From assembly GCA_023266695.1 (NCBI GenBank), contig JAHFPO010000011.1:1-26583 (forward strand): DNA of 26,583 nucleotides, written 5' to 3'. Position 1 is the stretch's first letter. Every line of letters starts with the position of its first letter. The translations under genes and the position numbers were made by a program. The notes below the pieces were generated by a model. The model had not been told where the DNA came from. It saw only the letters and a list, made by a program, of their open reading frames with translations, and did not search any database. The DNA comes from Hyphomicrobiales bacterium (GTDB taxonomy: Bacteria > Pseudomonadota > Alphaproteobacteria > Rhizobiales > Xanthobacteraceae). Shown piece by piece: positions 16,710-23,811 of the stretch.

Positions 16710-18035
16710 ATGCCGTTCGACGAAATTCTCGCGATCCTGATGCTGGTCTCGTTCTTCGCCCTCCTGATGGCGGGCATCCCGGTTGCGCTGACGCTCGCGA
16801 CCGCCGGACTCGTGTTCGGCTATATCGGGTTCGGAGCGGGGCTTTTTAATCTTTTGCCCCATCGGATTTTTGGCGTGGTGACGAACTACACGCTGATCGC
16901 GATGCCGCTATTCGTGTTCATGGGCGTGATGCTGGAGAAGTCGAGGCTTGCCGAGGATTTGATGGAGGTCATCGCACACGCTTCGGGGAATCTGCGCGGC
17001 GGTCTCGGAATCGGCATCATCGTTGTCGGCGTGTTGATGGGTGCAACCACAGGCATCGTCGGCGCGACCGTGGTAACCCTCGGGTTGCTCACGTTGCCGA
17101 CGCTGCTGCGGCGCGGCTACGACAAAGGTCTCTCCTGCGGCGTGATTTGCGCATCCGGCACGCTCGGGCAGATCATTCCGCCGAGCCTCATTCTCATCCT
17201 GCTCGCCGATATCCTGAACGAGTCGGTGGGCACGCTGTTCGCCGCGGCGATGATCCCCGGCCTCATGCTCGCCGGTATCTATGTCGTCTACATCCTCGGG
17301 CTCGGCATCATGAGCCCGCAATTGGTCCCGGCCGTGTCGAAAGCGGAACGCGACCTGGTCTCGCGCGGGGAACTCGCAGGCAAGCTCATGCGCGTGGTTG
17401 TGCCGCCGATCGCGCTTGTTTGCGCGGTGCTGGGTTCGATCATCGGCGGCATCGCGGCTCCCACGGAAGCGGCCTCGATGGGCGCGCTTGGCTCCATCTT
17501 GGTCACCGCGCTCGGCGGACGCTTTTCCTTCAAGGTGCTGAGGGAGACGACGGAGACCACGACCAGAATCACCGCGATGATGATGTTCATCCTGATCTGC
17601 GCGCAGGCATTCTCGCTCGCATTCCGCGGCCTGCAGGGCGAAAAGCTGGTTCAGGACCTCTTCGCTTACGTGCCGGGCGGCACCAGCGGTGCCATCTGGT
17701 TCCTGATGCTGATCATCTTCATCCTCGGATTCTTCATCGAGTGGATCGAGATTTCATACATTGCCGTGCCGTTGTTCCTGCCGATCTTCATCGCCGCCGG
17801 CGTCGACATGGTGTGGCTGGCGACGCTCATCTGCGTGAACCTGCAGACCTCATTCCTGACCCCGCCGTTCGGCTGGGCCTTGTTCTTCCTGCGCGGGGTC
17901 GCGCCGCCGGAAATCACCACCGGCGACATCTACCGCGGCATCATTCCCTTCGTCGCGATGCAGTTATTGGCGCTGTTGCTGGTGTTCCTCTATCCCGGCC
18001 TCGCCCTCTGGCTGCCGAAGACGATCGGCTGGTGA
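16710..18035 (+). CDS. TRAP transporter large permease (DctM)
   Basis: 441-residue transporter subunit with many TM helices, belonging to the ion transporter superfamily. The ATG at 16710 is preferred to the adjacent GTG at 16707 because GGAAGG sits 8 nt upstream. Family landmarks include the N-terminal LMAGIPVALTLATAGL, the AMPLFVFMGVMLEKS loop, the GGLGIGIIVVGVLMGATTGIVGATV segment, SGTLGQIIPPSLILILLAD and GGIAAPTEAASMGALG. With DctQ it moves the ligand delivered by the binding protein into the cell using an ion gradient. A hairpin with complementary 10-bp arms follows 7 bp after the stop. Confidence 0.95.
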   Translation: MPFDEILAILMLVSFFALLMAGIPVALTLATAGLVFGYIGFGAGLFNLLPHRIFGVVTNYTLIAMPLFVFMGVMLEKSRLAEDLMEVIAHASGNLRGGLGIGIIVVGVLMGATTGIVGATVVTLGLLTLPTLLRRGYDKGLSCGVICASGTLGQIIPPSLILILLADILNESVGTLFAAAMIPGLMLAGIYVVYILGLGIMSPQLVPAVSKAERDLVSRGELAGKLMRVVVPPIALVCAVLGSIIGGIAAPTEAASMGALGSILVTALGGRFSFKVLRETTETTTRITAMMMFILICAQAFSLAFRGLQGEKLVQDLFAYVPGGTSGAIWFLMLIIFILGFFIEWIEISYIAVPLFLPIFIAAGVDMVWLATLICVNLQTSFLTPPFGWALFFLRGVAPPEITTGDIYRGIIPFVAMQLLALLLVFLYPGLALWLPKTIGW

Positions 18036-18042
18036 AACGAAA

Positions 18043-18067
18043 AGGGCGCGGCTTGCGGCCACGCCCT
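18043..18067 (+). terminator. Hairpin after the TRAP operon
   Basis: AGGGCGCGGC and GCCACGCCCT form a 10-bp stem with one mismatch around a TTGCG loop. It starts 7 bp after the DctM stop. There is no T-run behind it, so it may be a weak terminator or an mRNA 3'-end stabiliser. Confidence 0.55.
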
Positions 18068-18083
18068 CGAATTGCTTCACGCG

Positions 18084-18123
18084 ATCCCGGCTCTGCGCGC
18101 CCTGCGGGCGCGGCGGCCGGGAT
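18084..18123. repeat. Inverted repeat with ATCCCGGC / GCCGGGAT arms
   Basis: Perfect 8-bp outer arms at 18084-18091 and 18116-18123, with GC-rich inner pairing (GCGCGCC with GGGCGCG). It lies between the convergent TRAP and groEL genes and may add to bidirectional termination. It resembles GC-rich dispersed palindromes of Rhizobiales. Confidence 0.5.
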
Positions 18124-18142
18124 GACGCTAACGCGTCAGAAA

Positions 18143-18333
18143 TCCATCCCGCCATTAAAACGCTTGGGCGGATGGACTGCTTCAGTAGTCCATCCCGCCA
18201 GTCGAAGTCGGGCTTGCCCGATTTCGACCCTTAAAACGCTTGGGCGGATGGACTGCTTCAGTAGTCCATCCCGCCAGTCGAAGTCGGGCTTGCCCGATTT
18301 CGACCCTTAAAACGCTTGGGCGGATGGACTGCT

Positions 18334-18351
<18 letters not shown>
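18143..18351. repeat. 76-bp tandem repeat overlapping the groEL stop codon
   Basis: Unit copies start at 18155 and 18231 with an exact period of 76 bp, and a third, 45-bp partial copy (18307-18351) merges into the groEL 3' end. Each copy carries the last GroEL codons (minus strand Gly-Gly-Met-Asp-Tyr-stop) inside a hairpin with ATGGACT and AGTCCAT arms. The two full copies also carry a second hairpin, GTCGAAGTCGGGC-TT-GCCCGATTTCGAC (18201-18228 and 18277-18304). At 18143-18154 a 12-bp remnant of a further copy joins directly to the first unit without that second hairpin. Confidence 0.9.
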
Positions 18352-19971
<1,620 letters not shown>

Positions 19972-20018
19972 GGACCTTCACTCCTGATATGCAGCGATGT
20001 AGCAAGCGTGGTCTCGCG

Positions 20019-20315
20019 TCACTTCTTGATCACGCCCATGATGTCGGACTCCTTCATGATCAGGAGTTCGTCGCCGTCGATCTTGACCTCGGTGCCGGAC
20101 CATTTGCCGAACAGCACCCGGTCGCCGACCTTGAGGTCGATGGGGATGAGCTTGCCGTTCTCGTCCCGCCCGCCGGGCCCGACGGCGACGACCTCGCCTT
20201 GGCTGGGCTTCTCCTGGGCGGTGTCGGGGATGATGATGCCGCCGGAGGTTTTTTCCTCGGCGACGACGCGTTTCACGACCACGCGGTCGTGCAGGGGACG
20301 GAACCTGAGCTTCAT
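20019..20315 (-). CDS. groES: Co-chaperonin GroES (10 kDa)
   Basis: 98-residue co-chaperonin that caps the GroEL ring. The sequence KLRFRPLHDRVVVKRV at the N-terminus, the mobile-loop region EEKTSGGIIIPDTAQEKPSQ and the C-terminal ILIMKESDIMGVI-type ending are canonical, with full family length. The ATG at 20315 follows AGGAAATCC. It is first in the operon and is preceded by a CIRCE operator and sigma-70-like promoter, so heat and stress control through HrcA is expected. Confidence 0.97.
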   Translation of the reverse strand: MKLRFRPLHDRVVVKRVVAEEKTSGGIIIPDTAQEKPSQGEVVAVGPGGRDENGKLIPIDLKVGDRVLFGKWSGTEVKIDGDELLIMKESDIMGVIKK

Positions 20316-20379
20316 GGATTTCCTTTCGTGGGTGCGCGCTGGGGCTCCCGATCGGGATGGGAGGGGCGGCCTGGGGGTG

Positions 20380-20406
20380 CTGGCACTCGCCCGGGGTGAG
20401 TGCCAA
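20380..20406 (-). promoter_or_regulatory. CIRCE operator (HrcA-binding) upstream of groES
   Basis: On the minus strand TTGGCACTC, nine bases, GAGTGCCAG matches the CIRCE consensus TTAGCACTC-N9-GAGTGCTAA, with only the outer bases altered. It lies just downstream of the predicted -10 element, where bound HrcA would block the groESL promoter. Confidence 0.92.
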
Positions 20407-20416
20407 TTCCGCCGCG

Positions 20417-20445
20417 GAGATAGGCGGGAGCATCCGGGGAGTCAA
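20417..20445 (-). promoter_or_regulatory. Sigma-70-type promoter of groESL
   Basis: On the minus strand TTGACT (20445-20440), a 17-bp spacer, then TATCTC (20422-20417). The spacing is ideal and the predicted start (about 20410) abuts the CIRCE element. I did not see a clear sigma-32 promoter in addition. Confidence 0.7.
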
Positions 20446-20633
20446 GAGCGGACCGCGACGGGCACCGAAAAAGGTGAATGGCACGAATGCTTTAGGAAAA
20501 AACAGCCCGCTCGCCATGCTCCCTTCGCCCGGTTGTCCCGTGCCCGCAAGTTTGCGAAAAGCTTGGGCTGTTCGTGCCGCCCCGGCGCGCGCGTGAAGTT
20601 CGCCTCCGCCTCGGAAAACCGACGGAAACCGAA

Positions 20634-21824
20634 ATGTCTCTCTTCGCGCGCCTCGCGGGACCCTGGCGGGCGGTGCCGATCCTCGGCCTCACCCAGATCA
20701 TCGCCTGGGGCGCGCTGTTTTATCCGCCGGTCTTGACGGTGCCGCTGATCGCGGCCGAGCGCGGCTGGTCGCTCACCTTCGCCATGGGCGGATTTTCCTT
20801 CGGGCTGCTCACCGGCGGATTCGTCGCGCCCACCGTCGGCGCGCTGATCGACCGCTACGGCGGCCACCGGGTGATGCCCGTGGGCTCGCTCGCGGGCGTC
20901 CTCGGTCTCGTTGCGCTGGTGCAGGTGACGGACCCCCTCGCCTATCTCGCGGTGTGGGCGCTCCTCGGCGCGGCCATGGCGGCCTCGCTCTATGACCCCG
21001 CCTTCGCGACGCTGGGGCGGATTTTCGGCGCCCACGCCCGGCGGCCGATCACGCTCCTCACCTTCGTCGGCGGATTCGCCTCGACGGTGAGCTGGCCTGC
21101 GACCTATTTCCTGCTCGCGGCCTATGGCTGGCGCGGCACTTATCTCATCTATGCGGGTGTACTCGCGCTCATCGCGGCGCCGCTCCATGCGTTTGCCCTG
21201 CCGCGCGAGCGCGACGATCCCAAGAAGCACGCGACCGGACCGCTCGCCCCGCCGGCGTCGGTGATCCCGGCAAGAGGCTTTGCGTTCGTGATGGTGGCCG
21301 CGGCCTTCGCCGCCTATGCCTTCGTGCCCTCGGCGCTTTCCGCCCACATGCTCGCGATCTTCGGCCGCCTCGGGCTCGAGCCCGCGAGCGTGATCGCGAT
21401 CGGCGCCCTGTTCGGTCCGTCGCAGGTGGCGGCGCGGCTCTGCGAATTCATGTTCGCGCGCAACGTTCATCCCCTGCAGATCGCGCGCTTCGCGGTCGCG
21501 ATCCTGATCGCGGCGTTCCTGCTGCTGTGGGCGCTCGGAGTGTCGGCGCCGATGGCGGCGGCCTTCGCGATCCTATTCGGCGTCGCCAACGGCCTCATCA
21601 CCATCTCGCGCGGGTCGGTGCCGCTCGTCTTGTTCGGCGCGGTCGGCTACGGGCGGGTGGTGGGGCGGATCGCCGGCCCCTCGCTCGCGATGCAATCGGC
21701 GGCGCCGCTCATCATCGCCTTCGTGGCGGAACGGATTTCCGACCCCGCGGCGCTCGCGGTGGTCGCCGCCATCGCCGCCCTATCGCTCGCAGCCTTCCTG
21801 GCGGTCAAGCGGCCCGGCGCCTGA
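20634..21824 (+). CDS. MFS-family permease
   Basis: 396-residue major facilitator with about 12 predicted TM helices in two halves, split by a charged cytoplasmic loop near residues 190-215 (LPRERDDPKKHATG). The inter-helix motif GALIDRYGGHRVMPVG corresponds to MFS motif A (G-x3-D-R-x-G-x-R). The start is the ATG at 20634, giving MSLFARLAGPWRAVP just before the first helix; an upstream GTG/ATG frame would add a charged, non-membrane leader and overlaps the groES promoter side. The substrate cannot be inferred; the fold resembles unassigned MFS carriers of alphaproteobacteria. It is divergent from groES. Confidence 0.85.
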   Translation: MSLFARLAGPWRAVPILGLTQIIAWGALFYPPVLTVPLIAAERGWSLTFAMGGFSFGLLTGGFVAPTVGALIDRYGGHRVMPVGSLAGVLGLVALVQVTDPLAYLAVWALLGAAMAASLYDPAFATLGRIFGAHARRPITLLTFVGGFASTVSWPATYFLLAAYGWRGTYLIYAGVLALIAAPLHAFALPRERDDPKKHATGPLAPPASVIPARGFAFVMVAAAFAAYAFVPSALSAHMLAIFGRLGLEPASVIAIGALFGPSQVAARLCEFMFARNVHPLQIARFAVAILIAAFLLLWALGVSAPMAAAFAILFGVANGLITISRGSVPLVLFGAVGYGRVVGRIAGPSLAMQSAAPLIIAFVAERISDPAALAVVAAIAALSLAAFLAVKRPGA

Positions 21825-22015
21825 GCCCTTCGTCAACCTTTCATCAACCATGTTTCGAACGAAAGCGGCGGGCGGCGGCGGCAAGCGGGCCGGCGCCGAA
21901 TCCGTTTACCATTCGGTGGTGGCAAAGCGTTAGGCATGGAGAGGCGCGGACCTTGTCGGCCGCGCCAAGTCTGTCCGACGACAGGCCGGTCCGACGGTTT
22001 GTAACGAGTACGTCG

Positions 22016-22819
22016 ATGCGCAAGCTCGCTCTCCTCCCGCTTTTCCTTTTTGCCGCGAGCCCGGCGGCGGCCGATCCGTGGGGTGATGCCCGCACGTCGC
22101 GGCCGAACGGCCCCGATGTGATCTATGCTTCGCGCGACGGGGCACCCGCTCTCCGCCGCCAGCCGCAGCGGACGCAGGCGGGCGCCCCCGATTTCGCCCC
22201 CGGCAGCCGGCCGGTGGCCGCGACCGAGCGGGGCGCGATGGGCGGCGGTTTCATCGAATTCCTGTTCACCGGCCGCGCCGGCACGACCTCCTCGCGCGAC
22301 CTGCCGCACGGCTATTATCAGCGGCCGTGGGAAGAGGCGCGGCGCGGCGATCCCGGCGAGCGCCCGGCGCGGCCCGATCCGCGCTTCGATCGCCGGGTGG
22401 TCGATTATCCGACCAAGGAGAATCCGGGCACGGTGGTGATCGATACCCCCAACCGCTTTCTCTATCTGGTGCAGGACGACGGCAAGGCGATCCGCTACGG
22501 CGTCGGCGTCGGCCGCCCGGGCTTCGAATGGGCGGGCGTGAAGCAGGTGACCCAGAAGCGCGAGTGGCCGGACTGGATTCCGCCGAAGGAAATGCTGGAG
22601 CGCCGGCCCGATCTCCCGACCTACATGGCGGGCGGCCCGGACAATCCCTTGGGCGCGCGCGCGATCTATCTCGGCTCCTCGCTCTACCGCATCCACGGCT
22701 CCAACGAGCCCTGGACCATCGGCCAGGCGGTGTCGTCGGGCTGCATCCGCATGCGCAACCCGGATGTGATCGACCTCTACGAGAAGGTGAAGGTCGGCAC
22801 GCGGGTGGTGGTGATCTGA
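22016..22819 (+). CDS. L,D-transpeptidase (YkuD domain), secreted
   Basis: 267-residue periplasmic enzyme that makes 3-3 cross-links in peptidoglycan or attaches proteins to it. The ATG at 22016 gives a clear Sec signal peptide (MRKLALLPLFLFAASPAAA, cleavage before DPW); in-frame sequence upstream has no such character. A disordered Pro/Arg-rich region follows (about 25-130). The YkuD domain (about 137-267) opens with PGTVVIDTPNRFLYLV and contains the catalytic signature: His in YRIHGSNEPW and Cys in SSGCIRMRNPDV. The ErfK/YbiS type is widespread in Rhizobiales, which rely heavily on 3-3 cross-links. CtrA-like TTTACCAT occurs upstream near 21904. The 84-bp palindrome 41 bp after the stop may act as its 3' end. 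Confidence 0.92.
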   Translation: MRKLALLPLFLFAASPAAADPWGDARTSRPNGPDVIYASRDGAPALRRQPQRTQAGAPDFAPGSRPVAATERGAMGGGFIEFLFTGRAGTTSSRDLPHGYYQRPWEEARRGDPGERPARPDPRFDRRVVDYPTKENPGTVVIDTPNRFLYLVQDDGKAIRYGVGVGRPGFEWAGVKQVTQKREWPDWIPPKEMLERRPDLPTYMAGGPDNPLGARAIYLGSSLYRIHGSNEPWTIGQAVSSGCIRMRNPDVIDLYEKVKVGTRVVVI

Positions 22820-22860
22820 GCATTCGGCAGCCTTCTCCTTCCCGTCACGTTCAGTTTCAT

Positions 22861-22944
22861 CGTCATGCCCGGCCTCGTGCCGGGCATCCACGTTTTGAGC
22901 GCGGTTCAAAGACGTGGATGGCCGGGTCAAGCCCGGCCATGACG
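22861..22944. repeat. 84-bp compound palindrome (CGTCATGCCCGGC type)
   Basis: Outer arms CGTCATG (22861-22867) and CATGACG (22938-22944), inner CATCCACGT and ACGTGGATG arms, and two local hairpins, GCCCGGC-CTCGT-GCCGGGC and GGCCGGG-TCAA-CCCGGCC. I recognise this arrangement as a dispersed intergenic repeat of Bradyrhizobium-like genomes. It sits 41 bp after the L,D-transpeptidase stop. Confidence 0.8.
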
Positions 22945-23176
22945 GATTATTCTCGCGAGCGGTTTTCGCCCCGAGGTTTGTTCAATTCCCCCCATCGCAA
23001 TGAGGGGGCGGAGCGCCGGTCGGCGCACCAGTCCATCGGTGGCGCACAGTGCAGGCAAGTTTAGCAGTCTGCGCAAACAAGCTGCGGGTGCGCCCGCGCC
23101 TTCCGGCGCTCCGTGGCGGCGTTTTAGCGACTCAGCATGGCTAGCCTTGCCGCCGGCCTCGGGCCGCGCTTGCGTA

Positions 23177-23198
23177 CGCAAGGCAACCTAGCCTTGCG
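23177..23198. repeat. Perfect 8-bp stem-loop
   Basis: CGCAAGGC and GCCTTGCG flank the loop AACCTA. The left arm also takes part in the 14-bp palindrome CTTGCGTACGCAAG at 23169-23182, so two exclusive structures are possible. Confidence 0.6.
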
Positions 23199-23266
23199 CC
23201 GTTACAGCGAGCTCCTCGCGCACGGGTCCTATTGCCCGTAGGGCGGAGCCCCGAGGCGCCCCGGGA

Positions 23267-23287
23267 GCGCGGATACGTCATCCGCGC
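23267..23287. repeat. Perfect 8-bp stem-loop
   Basis: GCGCGGAT and ATCCGCGC flank the loop ACGTC. No T-run follows on either strand, so it is not an obvious terminator. Confidence 0.55.
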
Positions 23288-23533
23288 CCGCAGGCGCCGC
23301 ACCCGCTCCACTTCGAGAACGCCTCTAGAAGCGCCCCTCATGAGCGGGATCATGGGGATATATTCCTAGATTGGGGCGGAAGTTTGACGCGAGCGGATCG
23401 ACGCGCCAACGTGACTTGTATGTCGGCTAATGACCCAAAGCAGACAGATGTTTCGAAATAGCGTGTCGTGTCGCGCGACTAAAGCGTCGGTTCGCGCGAC
23501 TTCTAAGTGTCCATTCTCGGCTATGAGATCGAG

Positions 23534-23588
23534 TTAACCATATTTTATGAACCATGTTTTTCATCCGACCGTAACCATGTATTAACCA
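23534..23588 (+). promoter_or_regulatory. Cluster of AACCAT boxes (CtrA half-site-like)
   Basis: TTAACCAT (23534-23541), GAACCAT (to 23555), GTAACCAT (to 23578) and TTAACCA (23582-23588) occur in one orientation within 55 bp, in AT-rich sequence about 225-280 bp upstream of the fusion-gene start. TTAACCAT resembles the CtrA half-site described in Caulobacter. Direct evidence is only motif repetition. Confidence 0.4.
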
Positions 23589-23811
23589 ACGCGGACCGGG
23601 GAGAATGGGTCTTCTCGCCTTTGGCGAACGGGATCGATCCTCCGGAATGCGGCTCTATCTCACTGATGGACGGCAATCATCGGCAAGTCGGTCCGGGCAC
23701 GTTCACCGGACAAAAAACCCATCTTCGATCGGTGCGACAGGCCCGTGCCGCGGAAGGGGTGGGCTGGATCGTTCACCCTGTTGGTACGCGTAACCACGAC
23801 GGAGGCCTGTA

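Larger units (their letters stand above)
22820..23811. other. Long intergenic region, structured and without a convincing gene
   Basis: Contains the 84-bp palindrome at 22861-22944, a CCCCCCAT / ATGaGGGGG hairpin near 22988-23008, a perfect CTTGCGTACGCAAG palindrome at 23169-23182, and two 8-bp stems (23177-23198; 23267-23287). From about 23380 the sequence becomes more AT-rich and holds AACCAT boxes (23534-23588). Short frames such as 23507-23812 run through these boxes and have no recognisable product. It separates ordinary chromosomal genes from the fusion gene and could be an old insertion boundary. Confidence 0.5.

Noticed and set aside
22945..23400. tRNA, tmRNA or rRNA gene in the long intergenic region
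   Set aside because: No cloverleaf with a T-arm GTTCRANNC and CCA end, and no tmRNA or rRNA signature could be found by eye.
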